NCBI RefSeq assembly: GCF_006491595.2
Contig: NZ_VEVQ02000016.1
Coordinates: 1-64,000 of the forward strand
Source of the DNA: Flavobacterium jejuense
GTDB taxonomy: Bacteria; Bacteroidota; Bacteroidia; Flavobacteriales; Flavobacteriaceae
Direction of reading: 5' to 3'
DNA: 64,000 nt
Of this stretch, positions 8,614 through 18,057 are shown one piece after another. The notes under the pieces are model-generated. The model ran no database searches. It was not told where the DNA came from and was given only the letters and a program-made list of their open reading frames with translations. The translations under genes were made by a program, and so were the position numbers. Position 1 is the stretch's first letter, and each line of letters starts with the position of its first letter.

Positions 8614-9351
8614 ATGATAACGCCTTTTGGTTATTTTGCTATTGGAGTTGTTTTAGTTACTATATTTCTAACGATAAAAATAGTAAAAAGAATAAATGAT
8701 ACTGGCTGCTTTGGTTATGGATACAATTTCCTGCTAATCTTTAGTGTGGTTTCAATTTTTTTGAGCACATCATATGTAACACTACAATCTTTTAATGTTT
8801 ATATTGTAGGTACAAGTTATGAAGGGAAAATAATAAATTATAAATCCTATGAAAAGGAATATAAAGACAAAAATGATGATGGTAGAATAAAAACATCAAT
8901 TCTATACATACCAATCATTGAGTTTTTAGATGAAAACAATAAAAAAAAACAATTAGAATCAAGTACACATAGTGGAGATATTCCGAAAATTGGTAAAACC
9001 ATTACAATTTCATATAATGTAGATGAAAATTTAGTTCTAGAACACAGCTTTACAACTTTTCTTTTGTTGATTGCAGGTTTCGGATTCGCAGTTGTTTTCG
9101 GGTTTTTATCAATTGGAATAATAAAGTATGCTTTCGGTTATTCTATGGATGGTTATAAGCAACAATTTATAAATGGCTTTTTTATTGGTATTAAAATATG
9201 CTCAGTCTTATTCACTATAGCTTTTATTTTACCTATTTATAATTATTTAATGGGGAAATCAGATATGCCATTATGGGCTTTTGCTATCTCTTTGATTTCT
9301 TTTATCGGATTAGCTATGGTTTGTTATTTTTTATTGTTTAAAAGAAAATAA
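8614..9351 (+). CDS. DUF3592-like membrane protein
   Basis: 245 residues with about five hydrophobic segments: residues ~5-22, ~36-55, ~145-170, ~190-210 and ~217-240. The region between the second and third membrane spans (YEGKIINYKSYEKEYKD... through ISYNVDENLVLE) has the beta-rich pattern of DUF3592 proteins. It follows the putative immunity pair after 15 bases. Membrane-embedded proteins of this kind often close T6SS effector/immunity strings, but no direct evidence of function is visible. Confidence 0.6.
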   Translation: MITPFGYFAIGVVLVTIFLTIKIVKRINDTGCFGYGYNFLLIFSVVSIFLSTSYVTLQSFNVYIVGTSYEGKIINYKSYEKEYKDKNDDGRIKTSILYIPIIEFLDENNKKKQLESSTHSGDIPKIGKTITISYNVDENLVLEHSFTTFLLLIAGFGFAVVFGFLSIGIIKYAFGYSMDGYKQQFINGFFIGIKICSVLFTIAFILPIYNYLMGKSDMPLWAFAISLISFIGLAMVCYFLLFKRK

Positions 9352-9530
9352 GTATAATTATATTTTTTGTTTTATTTGGTGTTCATTTAGTAAGTCACTA
9401 TGTGTCTTGTGGTGGTATAAAAAAACAATTAAATAATCAAATTTTTGAAAGTTCAAAAGATTTAACAAATACATATATGGGTAAAATGGTAAAGAATACT
9501 AATGAAGTTTTTATTTGTCTAAATTGTTAG
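9352..9530 (+). pseudogene. Lipoprotein gene fragment without start codon
   Basis: A frame starting right after the DUF3592 stop reads a hydrophobic segment and lipobox (I-I-I-F-F-V-L-F-G-V-H-L-V-S-H-Y-V-S-C) followed by GGIKKQLNN, then stops at 9528-9530. It has no ATG/GTG/TTG at a sensible place. The next ~110 bases hold only short broken frames. It looks like the 5' end of a decayed lipoprotein gene, one of several in this stretch. Confidence 0.45.
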
Positions 9531-9639
9531 TTTGAAAAGTGTTTATGAATTTTATATATACTTTTAGCATTAGATGTTATTAAAAGTTTAGAAGAATTAT
9601 TTGACATAAGTGTAGAAATCCTATTAATTAAAAATTAAA

Positions 9640-10241
9640 ATGTATAAAATATTTTTAACATTATTATTTTGTATAACAATAAATTCGTGTAACACTCAAA
9701 ATAAGATTTATATAAATTAACATTTAATGAAAATATAAAAGATTTGTTCCAAAATGAGAATACTATTTTGGAAGCAAGAGAAATAAACACAACATTACCA
9801 TTCCTATATACGAATAATGTGGAAGTATATAAATATGGGAATGTGAATTTTACAAAATCTGATGAAAATGATATTGTATTAAGTCGTGTAGGAGTATTAT
9901 TAGAAAAACCTACAAATGAAAAAATTGTTGGTATCATTGTGACTGCTGAAAATAATGAAACTAGTAGTTCTCTTTTTGAGGAAATAAAAAAGAGAAATGG
10001 AATGCCTGAAGTTTTATTGCCAGTTCCTCAAGTAGACGAAAACAATCAGTTGTTAGGATATTCAGCATACTTATGGCGTTTAAAGAATAATTATTCAATT
10101 ATTCTTTCACAATCATTTGAATATACAGATGGTAAAAGGACTATCGCTTCTTTAATGTATATAGTTTCAAATAAAGCAAAAGTTACTGATCCTAATCAGG
10201 ATGAAGTGATTGTAGACAGATTAATCAGGACATATAAGTAA
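9640..10241 (+). pseudogene. Frameshifted lipoprotein, paralogue of the gene at 7128
   Basis: ATG at 9640 opens a lipoprotein signal (MYKIFLTLLFCITINSCNTQ) that stops at 9718-9720. The sequence continues in another frame (D-L-Y-K-L-T-F-N-E-N) through to 10241, giving ~165 further residues. A single one-base indel near 9700-9705 would rejoin the two. The second part resembles the lipoprotein at 7128: FEEIKKRNGMPEV versus LKEKLGNPDQI, and closing I-V-S-N-K-A versus I-I-S-N-K-A. The rest is intact, so decay may be recent, or the shift may be a sequencing error. Confidence 0.6.
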
Positions 10242-10249
10242 TAAAAATT

Positions 10250-10702
10250 ATGAAGGATCAATCTTATTCATACTTTAGATTTTAGTGCCTCAGCTTGGAT
10301 GTTTGAGATAAGAGTGAATGATTATTCAGTTGTAATAATGAATATGGTTGGGTAAGTAGGATCTACCATTCTTATAAATTATGCCATTTTGAAAGTGGTC
10401 CACAATCAATATCTGTTGTAATGTTGCCTTTATTGGAAGAAACAGTAGTAAAAAAATACAAATTCAATGAAAAGCAATAAACAGGAAATAAGTTAAAATT
10501 ATACTACTACAATAAATTTGGATTTTATGATTCTTCTGAATTTTATTTTATAATTGTTATAGTTCTTTTTAATTTTTTTAGTTTTCTTATTTTATGTTTG
10601 CTTATCATTTTTTTAAAAGATTTTAATTTGATGAAAATATTTAATTTCCTATATTTGAGAAGTCAAGGTTTTGCTATTTCCAGAAAAAAAACAATGAATT
10701 AA
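10250..10702 (+). pseudogene. Decayed paralogue of the gene at 7828
   Basis: Several frames must be joined. A-S-A-W-M-F-E-I-R-V-N-D-Y-S-V parallels SAICNYEIYINDLPAY. H-F-E-S-G-P-Q-S-I-S-V-V-M-L-P-L parallels IFESGEQEVKVRVLPLKGE. L-Y-Y-Y-N-K-F-G-F-Y-D-S-S parallels the S-Y-D-S-S region. At least two frameshifts and an in-frame stop break it. From ~10550 the frame runs into a hydrophobic stretch (FIIVIVLFNFF) absent from the intact copy and ends at 10702. It directly follows the decayed lipoprotein, reproducing the gene order at 7128-8598. Confidence 0.55.
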
Positions 10703-10711
10703 AACAAACTT

Positions 10712-11494
10712 ATGGTTTTTGAAATTATAGAAGAAACGAACATTCTAATGAATGGTTTTCAAAAGGAAATTAAAACAAGGTTTAATATTGATTTTTCATT
10801 ATATAATAAGACGGAAGATGAACGTATTTATATTATTAATAAGGAAAAAATTAATTCTTTGCCAGTTCAAGAGAATGCTTTTTTAAAGGTAATAGAAGAA
10901 TTAGAAACACTTAATTATCCAATTAAAATTAAAACGGACTATAAAGGACATTTTATTGAAATTGAAGATCATGAGAGTTGGTTGATAGAATGGAATAACA
11001 AAGCTGATAAATTATTAGATAAGTTTGATGATTTTGAAGAAGCCAAAGAAATTAAAGATTACTATTACAATCAAATTAAAGATAAAACAACATTTACAGC
11101 TAATAAATTTAAAGAACCTTATTGGAACTTGTTTTTCTTTAATCCTCCTCTAGATAATGTTAATTTACCAGATATTGGCACTATTTTAAATTGGAATATT
11201 AAAGCAATTGGTTTAATTCCATGTGTTGGAAGAACTACTATATTAAACCCAGGTGCAAAGGAAATTATTATTTCTTTTGATTCTTACCAAAGATTATCTA
11301 ATAATATTATTGAAACTTTAAAATCAAAAATTAGAAAAGAGGTAAAATGGGACGAGCAAACTGTAAAATTACATACTGAATCACATTTTGATAATGTGGA
11401 AAAGAAAGTAAAAAAGAAATCTGCTTACTTCCAGTTTCTAATTAAAGAAGAAATCCGCTACACTGAAAATATTACTATTACTTTAAAGAATTAA
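10712..11494 (+). CDS. Hypothetical cytoplasmic protein
   Basis: 260 residues, no signal peptide or membrane segment, rich in K, E and aromatic residues. A central motif reads GLIPCVGRTTILNPGAKEII. The C-terminus is a charged beta/helix (VEKKVKKKSAYFQF). No family is recognised. It lies at the end of the T6SS cargo/immunity region, after the decayed genes and before the PL9-like gene, so an orphan immunity role is possible but unproven. Confidence 0.5.
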   Translation: MVFEIIEETNILMNGFQKEIKTRFNIDFSLYNKTEDERIYIINKEKINSLPVQENAFLKVIEELETLNYPIKIKTDYKGHFIEIEDHESWLIEWNNKADKLLDKFDDFEEAKEIKDYYYNQIKDKTTFTANKFKEPYWNLFFFNPPLDNVNLPDIGTILNWNIKAIGLIPCVGRTTILNPGAKEIIISFDSYQRLSNNIIETLKSKIRKEVKWDEQTVKLHTESHFDNVEKKVKKKSAYFQFLIKEEIRYTENITITLKN

Positions 11495-11809
11495 TAGTAA
11501 TATTTACTTATTATCATTCTCTAATAAATTTGTGTATTTGGATTTTAAAAAAAAAATGCATAAGTTTTTTTAATTATTTATAAAAAATTCGTAATCGATT
11601 ACGAATTTTCTTGTTTTATATGTTTTTTATTTTTAATTTAGATTAATGTATTGAAAATGAGGATTTAAAATACTATTAATGAATTTAAGTTTTTTAATAA
11701 ATTAAATTAGAAAATTATTTTTTTATAATGAAAAGAATAATTAGTTCTGATTTTTAAAATAAATAATCATAGTGGTTATTGGTTACAAACAAACAAAAAA
11801 TATTTTATT
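11495..11809. other. 315-base intergenic region with one perfect palindrome
   Basis: Very AT-rich and without a supportable ORF. The only structured element is the 26-base palindrome at 11584-11609. No clear TAnnTTTG box was found before the gene at 11810. Confidence 0.6.
11584..11609. promoter_or_regulatory. Perfect 26-bp palindrome, LacI/GalR-type operator candidate
   Basis: The sequence reads the same on both strands over 26 bases, with core CGTAATCGATTACG. This matches the LacI/GalR operator form TGTAAnCGnTTACA apart from the outer base. The AAAATT/AATTTT flanks could also form an RNA hairpin, so a terminator for the upstream gene is the alternative, but the run of T after it is weak. 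It lies about 200 bases before a polysaccharide-lyase-like gene, which suits a sugar-responsive repressor. Confidence 0.5.
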
Positions 11810-12706
11810 ATGAAAAAACAGATTAAATTAGTCTTGCTGTGTTTTATTTTTGCATTTGTTGGGTGTGAAAAAGATGAACTTCAAACAACCGAATCAGATT
11901 CAACTTTAGAAGAAATTAAAAAAGAAAGTTTTTCAAGTACAGCTAGATCAATTTCAGTTAACTCTGAATCGGCATTACGATCTGCGGTATCTTCTGCTAA
12001 TCCTGGAGATGTAATTACAATAAGTGGTACAATCAATTTGACTAGAACACTCGAATTTGCTAGAAGTGGAACTTCAAGTTCAAAAATTAACATTACAGGT
12101 GGAACTTTAAATTGTTCGGGTCAACCTTCAGGGAGTTGGGGTGTAAAAGTAAACGGAAGTTACTGGAATATTACAAATATGACAATTAAAAATGCTCCGG
12201 ATTGTGGGATTGTATTTCAAAATGGTGGTCATAACTTTGCGTATAAAGTAACAACTTCTTATAATGGTGACTCTGGGTTACAAATCTATAATGGAGGTCA
12301 TGATAATTATATTTATCAGTGCTATTCAAATGATAATTATGACTCTCAAAATGGTGGAGAAAATGCTGATGGATTTGCTTGTAAATTATCCGCAGGAAGA
12401 AATAATGTATTTGAAGGTTGTACTGCTCATCATAATTCAGATGATGGCTGGGATCTTTATGGTCAACCTTATACTGTAACTATTAAGAACTGTATAGCTA
12501 GTAATAATGGTTATGGTTCAAATGGTGACGGAAATGGCTTTAAATTGGGAAGCGCTGGACAGTCTGTACCACATACAGTAACAAATAACAATTCTAAAAA
12601 TAATAAAGCTTGGGGATACGATGGAAATGGGAATACAGGGCATATTACAATAACAGGTAGTGGTGGATCTGGAAATACTAAAGGATTATTTGCTAGAATA
12701 TATTAA
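11810..12706 (+). CDS. PL9-like right-handed beta-helix lipoprotein (pectate-lyase-like)
   Basis: 298 residues. Lipoprotein signal ending F-V-G-C (Cys19) followed by EKDE, an acidic stretch like flavobacterial surface-lipoprotein export signals. Residues ~50-298 form a parallel beta-helix: T-I-S-G-T-I-N-L, then repeated N-I-T-N-M-T-I-K / N-C coils. The motifs DGFACKL, HHNSDDGWDLYG and GDGNGFKLG are characteristic of polysaccharide lyase family 9. It is somewhat shorter than typical PL9 enzymes and has no carbohydrate-binding module. It is monocistronic between the T6SS cargo region and the structural operon; no susCD pair is nearby. Confidence 0.7.
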   Translation: MKKQIKLVLLCFIFAFVGCEKDELQTTESDSTLEEIKKESFSSTARSISVNSESALRSAVSSANPGDVITISGTINLTRTLEFARSGTSSSKINITGGTLNCSGQPSGSWGVKVNGSYWNITNMTIKNAPDCGIVFQNGGHNFAYKVTTSYNGDSGLQIYNGGHDNYIYQCYSNDNYDSQNGGENADGFACKLSAGRNNVFEGCTAHHNSDDGWDLYGQPYTVTIKNCIASNNGYGSNGDGNGFKLGSAGQSVPHTVTNNNSKNNKAWGYDGNGNTGHITITGSGGSGNTKGLFARIY

Positions 12707-12722
12707 AAGTTGGTAAACAAAG

Positions 12723-12759
12723 AAGAAAGTCATCTGTTAAAAAAACAGATGGCTTTCTT
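12723..12759. terminator. Hairpin between convergent genes
   Basis: Arms 12723-12738 and 12744-12759 pair over 16 bp with one G-U, around a five-base A loop. It lies between the convergent PL9-like gene and tssF. The flanking T run is poor, so it may be a hairpin-only terminator serving either strand. Confidence 0.6.
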
Positions 12760-12775
12760 ATATAGAAAAAGCTCC

Positions 12776-14629
12776 TTATTTGGTATAGACAATACGAAAA
12801 GGAACTATATTTAAAGCTCTTTTTTCAATTAATAATTTTAGATCTTCACTTAAAAAGTTCCACTCTTCTTCAGTATAGTAATCTTTGTCTTTTTGGGTTA
12901 AATGAATATCAATTGTAGGTGTGTAGCCTATATTATTATCAAAACCAGTTTGAATACCATTTTTAACTTCAATTTGTTTTACGGCTTCTCCAAAATGATT
13001 CTTGCATAAAATAATAATATCTTGCCTAGTAACAACTCTTTGATTAGAGATGAGGTTTTCTCTATATGCATATATTTTTTCAGAATTAGTTAACTCATCT
13101 CGTCCACCTTGTGTACTAGATAAAATCATAATACTGTCTTTGTCAAAATCGGCTCCTTTAAAAACATTGAATTTACTAAAAGTACTTATTTTATTAGCTT
13201 CTTCACCGTTTGTAGTCCAATATTTAATAAATAAAATTCCTTTTTCTTTTGATTTTTCTGTGTTTAAAACTAAATAAGGATTGTTAAGGTTTTGCATTCC
13301 TATTTGTGACATCTTGGTTTTAAAACGAGCTATAATTTGATTAATTTCTTTTAAATTATTATCGGTAAAATCTTGACCTAGTCTTGAAAAAGCTGCGGCT
13401 TCATCTCTAATTAAATCAATTAGATAATTAATTTCTTCAGATGCATTTCTTTCGTCAAAACGAGCTACACCACCAAATCGTAAGTAAGCATAATTTTCAT
13501 CTTCAGGTTCAATATTATTGGTAATAACGTCAAACTCTTTATCTCTGTCATTTAAAACAGAAAACAATTCTAAAAAGTAATCATTATTTAGTTTTAAGGG
13601 ATAAATATCTAGTAACTCTTTAATGTTGCCCTGTGTTTCATTCAGTTTTTTGTTTATAACTGGAAAACAATTGTTCGAGCAAAAAATAGTTGATAATATA
13701 TCAGGACCTATTACATTAGGAAATTGAATTTTAATCCAAAGTATGTCTTTTTCCTCTTTTAATTTTTCTAATTCTTTTTCAGGAAAGAAACTTTTAAATT
13801 CTGCTGGAAAAACAAAATCTGAATTGTTAATTTGTATAATATCTTTAACAGTTATGAAATTTCTCTCATAAAAATCATTAGTGTGTTCTTCAATTTTTTG
13901 AATATGATAAATATCGTGTTGCTTTAAATCATACCCTTTTTTGTCACTTTCATCATTGTTGTAGCCTTGTTTTGTTGTTAATGGCAAATCATTTAAAAAC
14001 CATTTTGCTCTAGGTAAAAAATGATAAAATTTAGTCCTTTCATGTATGTTTCTTAAATAGAAATAAAACATTAAATCTTTTATAGTTCCATTCCCTTCAT
14101 GTTTTAAACCTAGCCAGATAGTTCCATGAGGTGTTTTTTTTAAGTAGTCTTTTTCAGAAACAATTTCTCTAAATTGATTTTTAACAATTTCTTGAACACC
14201 ATTTGGAAGTACTACATAGCTTAACCTATTTCGATTTAGTTTTACAGGAATGGTTGGCCCAAAGTGAAAGTTTTTTACAATATTCTCAATAGGATTATAA
14301 GGGTTAGGTTGCTTTTTTTGGATAAAAAATTGATGATGACTGTGTAATGTTGTTTCATCTTCTACTGGATAAGCTCTTAAAATTCCTCTTGAAGGAGTAG
14401 CTTTTGCTGAAGCTGTTGGTGTTAAAATATCTACCAATCGCTCAGTCATTCTTCTTCTACTAGAAAAAATTTCATTTGATATTTTTTCCAATTCTTTAGC
14501 ACACACATCAAAAAGAAGATTCACTATTGGATCAAAGACATTTTCTAATTCAACATCATTATAGCCCCACTTTTTAGCAGCGCGCTTCAACATTCTATCT
14601 TTAATTTGATCTTTTGATAATTGATTCAT
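12776..14629 (-). CDS. tssF: T6SS baseplate protein TssF
   Basis: 617 residues, the usual TssF length. The N-terminus shows the family signature: F-D-P-I-V-N-L-L-F-D-V-C-A-K-E-L, followed by R-R-R-M-T-E-R-L-V-D-I-L-T-P and the A-x-P-S-R-G-I-L-R-A-Y-P turn. TssF combines with TssG, TssE and TssK into the baseplate wedge that docks on the membrane complex and nucleates the sheath. It is the last gene of the minus-strand operon, 11 bases after tssE. Confidence 0.9.
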   Translation of the reverse strand: MNQLSKDQIKDRMLKRAAKKWGYNDVELENVFDPIVNLLFDVCAKELEKISNEIFSSRRRMTERLVDILTPTASAKATPSRGILRAYPVEDETTLHSHHQFFIQKKQPNPYNPIENIVKNFHFGPTIPVKLNRNRLSYVVLPNGVQEIVKNQFREIVSEKDYLKKTPHGTIWLGLKHEGNGTIKDLMFYFYLRNIHERTKFYHFLPRAKWFLNDLPLTTKQGYNNDESDKKGYDLKQHDIYHIQKIEEHTNDFYERNFITVKDIIQINNSDFVFPAEFKSFFPEKELEKLKEEKDILWIKIQFPNVIGPDILSTIFCSNNCFPVINKKLNETQGNIKELLDIYPLKLNNDYFLELFSVLNDRDKEFDVITNNIEPEDENYAYLRFGGVARFDERNASEEINYLIDLIRDEAAAFSRLGQDFTDNNLKEINQIIARFKTKMSQIGMQNLNNPYLVLNTEKSKEKGILFIKYWTTNGEEANKISTFSKFNVFKGADFDKDSIMILSSTQGGRDELTNSEKIYAYRENLISNQRVVTRQDIIILCKNHFGEAVKQIEVKNGIQTGFDNNIGYTPTIDIHLTQKDKDYYTEEEWNFLSEDLKLLIEKRALNIVPFRIVYTK

Positions 14630-14640
14630 CGAGGTGGTTT

Positions 14641-15072
14641 TTATTTAAAAGAAAACGGAGCTAAATAATATGAACTTTTAAAGTAATAAGGTTGATTTGT
14701 TTTTTTAATCACACCATAAACAACAATGTCTAGTCTCTTTTTAACTCTAATATTCGATTCGGAACTTAATGTGTTTTCATTTACGCTTAGTGTTACCTCT
14801 GTAACTTTTAAGCGTTTTTCATAGTTACTTACTTTTTCATGAACAGATTCTCTAATCATATCTTTTAATTTATTAGGATTGGCTAATAAATTAAAATCGG
14901 TATCCCAAATAACTGTTCCAAATTCATCATCATATTTATATTCTCCAAAAATAGTAGAAATAATTACCGACATGAATTGAGCCAAAGATTCTTCTATAGT
15001 TACTTTTGTAGCATCTTTTCCTGTGCTTAGTTTTTTATAGTCAAATGGAATTTTATAATACAGGTCTTTCAT
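14641..15072 (-). CDS. tssE: T6SS baseplate protein TssE (gp25-like)
   Basis: 143 residues with the GPW/gp25 pattern: S-L-A-Q-F-M-S-V-I-I-S-T-I-F-G-E near residue 30, E-F-G-T-V-I-W-D (the EFG motif), and M-I-R-E-S-V. TssE links the baseplate to the first sheath ring. It overlaps the end of tssH by 20 bases, indicating translational coupling. Confidence 0.88.
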   Translation of the reverse strand: MKDLYYKIPFDYKKLSTGKDATKVTIEESLAQFMSVIISTIFGEYKYDDEFGTVIWDTDFNLLANPNKLKDMIRESVHEKVSNYEKRLKVTEVTLSVNENTLSSESNIRVKKRLDIVVYGVIKKTNQPYYFKSSYYLAPFSFK

Positions 15073-17512
15073 TAGTTACAGTAAATTTAAGTTCTTCGTT
15101 TTTATCTAATGTAACCTTAACCGTATCTCCTTTTATAATCTCATTTGCAATAATCATTCGAGATAAAGGTCTTTTTAGTTTATTTCGTATTGATCCCTTA
15201 ATTGGTCTAGCTCCATATTCTGGACTAAATCCTTGTAAGGCAATTTTTTCTTTGTCCTTTTCGCTAATTTCTAAAGTGATCTCTAATTTCTCAAGTAATT
15301 GTAACAACTCCTTTTTAAGATGAATGTCAAATATTCTAGATACACTTTTTACATTAATAGGAGCAAACGGAATGATTTCGGTTAAACGACCTAAAAATTC
15401 TGGTCTAAAATGACCTGTCATTAATTGTATTAAATCATTAGATTTAGGAATAACATCTTTTTCAAAAGATTTTACAATGAAATCAGAACCGATATTTGAT
15501 GTGAATAAGACAACAGAATTAGAAAAATCTCCTTCTTTACCTAAGCGATCGTGTAGTTTTCCTTCATCTAATATTTGTAGAAAGACATCAAAAACAGACT
15601 TGTGTGCTTTTTCAATTTCATCAAATAAAACTAAAGAATATGGTTTTTGTCTTATTTTGTTTACCAATAAACCACCTTCTTCGTAACCTACATATCCTGG
15701 AGGTGCACCGTATAACAAAGCAGCAGAATGTTCTTCTTTAAATTCAGACATGTCTAAACGAATAATTGCATTTTCATCTCCAAATAAAAAATCGGCTAAT
15801 GATTTTGCTAATTCGGTTTTACCAGTTCCTGTTGGCCCTAAAAAGAAAAAAGAACCTATTGGTTGTCCAGGTTTGGTTAATCCAGATCGTGATTCCATAA
15901 TAGCGTCTGAAACTACTTTTACCGCATGGTCTTGACCAATAACACGTTTTTTTAACGTGTTTTCTATTTCTAATAAACGTTCTCTTTCATCTGATTTTAC
16001 TTTACCAGCTGGAATTCCTGTAATTTCTGAAACAACAATTGATAAGTGAGAGGCTAAGACTTCGTTTTCTTCTTCTTCAAGTTTTTCTAAGCGTGCAAGT
16101 AACTCGTTAAGATAAGTAATCTTTTTGTCATGATTTTCTAAAGCATGAAAATCTGTACTACTTTTTTCATTTTCATTTAATAATTTACCTGTTTTTTGTA
16201 AAATATCTGAAAATAACCAAATGATTTTTTCTTCTTTTACTTCGGTCTCTTCAATAGTAAGTATATCTTGTGATTGAATTTTTAAGTCTGGTAGTTCTTT
16301 TTTGATAGTTTCTTTTGCCACTTTTAATGAAGACATGGTTCTGTCTATTAAATCCAAGGCAGAATCTGGTAATGATTTTTCTTTTAAATACCTTTTGGCT
16401 AATCGAATAGCTTCTTTCTGGCTTTCGTCCGAAATATTAAAATCATGATGTTTTTGATAGGATTCTATAATACTAGAGATCATCCTGAAAGCCAAATCTT
16501 GATTTGGTTCTTTAATTTCCAATGTCTCAAAACGCCTAGATAAAGCATCATCTTTAGCCAGTGTTTTTCTGAATTTTTCAGGGGTTGTAGCTCCTATAAA
16601 AGTAATTACTCCTTTTGATAATTCTGATTTTATGATGCTTGCAATTCCTGAACCTTGATTGGAGTCAAATAATTCATGAATGTCATCTATAAATAATATT
16701 GGTTTTTCTAATGTTTTTAATTCATTAAATATTTTTTGAAGTCGGTCTTCTACTTCTCCTTTGTAAGATGCACCTGCAAATAATGCACCGATATTTATTT
16801 CAAATACAGCAGCATTGTCAAATGCATTTAAGATGTTTTTAGTGGCTATTTTTTTGCAAAAACCTTCTATTAAAGCTGATTTTCCAACACCAGGTTCTCC
16901 TGTGATAATTACATGAGGCTTTAATTTTCTATTTAATATTTCTGTAATTGTTTTTAATTCTTCATCTCTTCCTATAATAGCATGTTCTTCATTCTTTGAG
17001 ATAGATTTTAGACGATCTATACAATATTTTGATACGGCATTTGAACTTGAATTAGCTGTTGTAGCAGTTGAAAATTGTATCTCAGGAGTTTTAATACCTG
17101 TTCCAGATTGATACATTTCAATAATTGTTAGTGCTGTAAGCGGCAACGATTTTAACTGATCATGCGAAAAACCAACACCAGGAGTAATTGCAGCACTTAG
17201 AATAGCTGGAAAAATTCCTATTTCATTCTTTTTTTCAATACTTTCAGCTTCTTCTAATATAATAGTTGCACTTTCATCCGCTTCTGGTGAATCTGAGGGC
17301 TTAGAGGATTTTGGATATTCACTTATTCTAATATCCGCCCATTCGTCAAGATAAAAAACATCGACACCTTTAGCGTCTAACTCTTTTAAAAAATCAAATT
17401 GCTGATTTAAAATTGCTTTTAATAAATGTGCTGCGTAATATTTCGCATTTAAATTTTCTTTTGCATATTGTTTTGCTATATGAATGATTTGTGTTGATAT
17501 TTCTGCAGACAT
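15053..17512 (-). CDS. tssH: T6SS sheath-disassembly ATPase TssH (ClpV)
   Basis: 819 residues with two AAA+ modules. The N-terminal Clp-N-like region is followed by Walker A GEPGVGKSA with IGRDEE before it. The second module has Walker A GPTGTGKTE, Walker B LVLFDEIEKAH and the GAPPGYVGYEEGG pore loop. The middle domain between them is shorter than in ClpB and sits beside a charged coiled region, as in ClpV. It unfolds contracted TssB/TssC sheaths for recycling. Location between tssO and tssE identifies it as TssH rather than housekeeping ClpB. Confidence 0.9.
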   Translation of the reverse strand: MSAEISTQIIHIAKQYAKENLNAKYYAAHLLKAILNQQFDFLKELDAKGVDVFYLDEWADIRISEYPKSSKPSDSPEADESATIILEEAESIEKKNEIGIFPAILSAAITPGVGFSHDQLKSLPLTALTIIEMYQSGTGIKTPEIQFSTATTANSSSNAVSKYCIDRLKSISKNEEHAIIGRDEELKTITEILNRKLKPHVIITGEPGVGKSALIEGFCKKIATKNILNAFDNAAVFEINIGALFAGASYKGEVEDRLQKIFNELKTLEKPILFIDDIHELFDSNQGSGIASIIKSELSKGVITFIGATTPEKFRKTLAKDDALSRRFETLEIKEPNQDLAFRMISSIIESYQKHHDFNISDESQKEAIRLAKRYLKEKSLPDSALDLIDRTMSSLKVAKETIKKELPDLKIQSQDILTIEETEVKEEKIIWLFSDILQKTGKLLNENEKSSTDFHALENHDKKITYLNELLARLEKLEEEENEVLASHLSIVVSEITGIPAGKVKSDERERLLEIENTLKKRVIGQDHAVKVVSDAIMESRSGLTKPGQPIGSFFFLGPTGTGKTELAKSLADFLFGDENAIIRLDMSEFKEEHSAALLYGAPPGYVGYEEGGLLVNKIRQKPYSLVLFDEIEKAHKSVFDVFLQILDEGKLHDRLGKEGDFSNSVVLFTSNIGSDFIVKSFEKDVIPKSNDLIQLMTGHFRPEFLGRLTEIIPFAPINVKSVSRIFDIHLKKELLQLLEKLEITLEISEKDKEKIALQGFSPEYGARPIKGSIRNKLKRPLSRMIIANEIIKGDTVKVTLDKNEELKFTVTNERPVL

Positions 17513-17533
17513 TTTTTTGTAGTTACTTTATTC

Positions 17534-18046
17534 TTAATTAAACCTTGAACCTACACTAAGGGCTTGTAAGTTTCTTTCTAATGATTTGTTATCTTCTTTT
17601 AAACTTTCATTCTCTCTTTTCAAATTCTCAATTTCTTTTTCAGAATCTTTAGTTAACAAAAGTCTTTTTTTAGTATTTACAAACTCTTTAGTTGTAATAA
17701 TTATATTTTGGTATAAAGCAGGGTTAATTGTAGAGTCTTTTGGAATACTTTCACTTAGTTCTTTAAGTTCGTAACCTATTGATTGTTCAATAAATTGAAA
17801 GCTTAAAGGAGCTTTGTCTAATGAATCTACTAGTTTTCCAATATCTTCCATTTTTAAAGTGAATTCTTTATTAAAGTTAAATTGAGAATTCATTTTGTCG
17901 TTTTCGTTCTTTAAAACTTCATTTTCTTTTAAAGGTAACTTGAAGTTGAAAAATATAGCAGTTATTAAAACTCCCGTTGTTATAAAAAACATTAATAAGA
18001 ATAACAGGAATGCATTAAGACGTTCTTTTTTATTTAAAATATCCAT
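17534..18046 (-). CDS. tssO: T6SS membrane coiled-coil protein TssO
   Basis: 170 residues with one transmembrane helix at ~13-34 (LLFLLMFFITTGVLITAIFF) and a long periplasmic region ending in a coiled coil (ENLKRENESLKEDNKSLERN). This is the TssO architecture specific to Bacteroidota T6SS-iii, which lacks TssJ, TssL and TssM; TssO is thought to belong to the replacement envelope complex. It sits between tssK and tssH, with 11-base and 21-base gaps. The family call rests on architecture and neighbours more than residues. Confidence 0.78.
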   Translation of the reverse strand: MDILNKKERLNAFLLFLLMFFITTGVLITAIFFNFKLPLKENEVLKNENDKMNSQFNFNKEFTLKMEDIGKLVDSLDKAPLSFQFIEQSIGYELKELSESIPKDSTINPALYQNIIITTKEFVNTKKRLLLTKDSEKEIENLKRENESLKEDNKSLERNLQALSVGSRFN

Positions 18047-18057
18047 GATTATTAATT

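Noticed and set aside
9635..9937. Minus-strand ORF of 100 residues over the decayed lipoprotein
   Set aside because: Mirror of the plus-strand coding sequence; the plus strand has a clear paralogue.
12264..12479. Plus-strand ORF inside the PL9-like gene
   Set aside because: Out-of-frame shadow of a well-supported beta-helix coding sequence.
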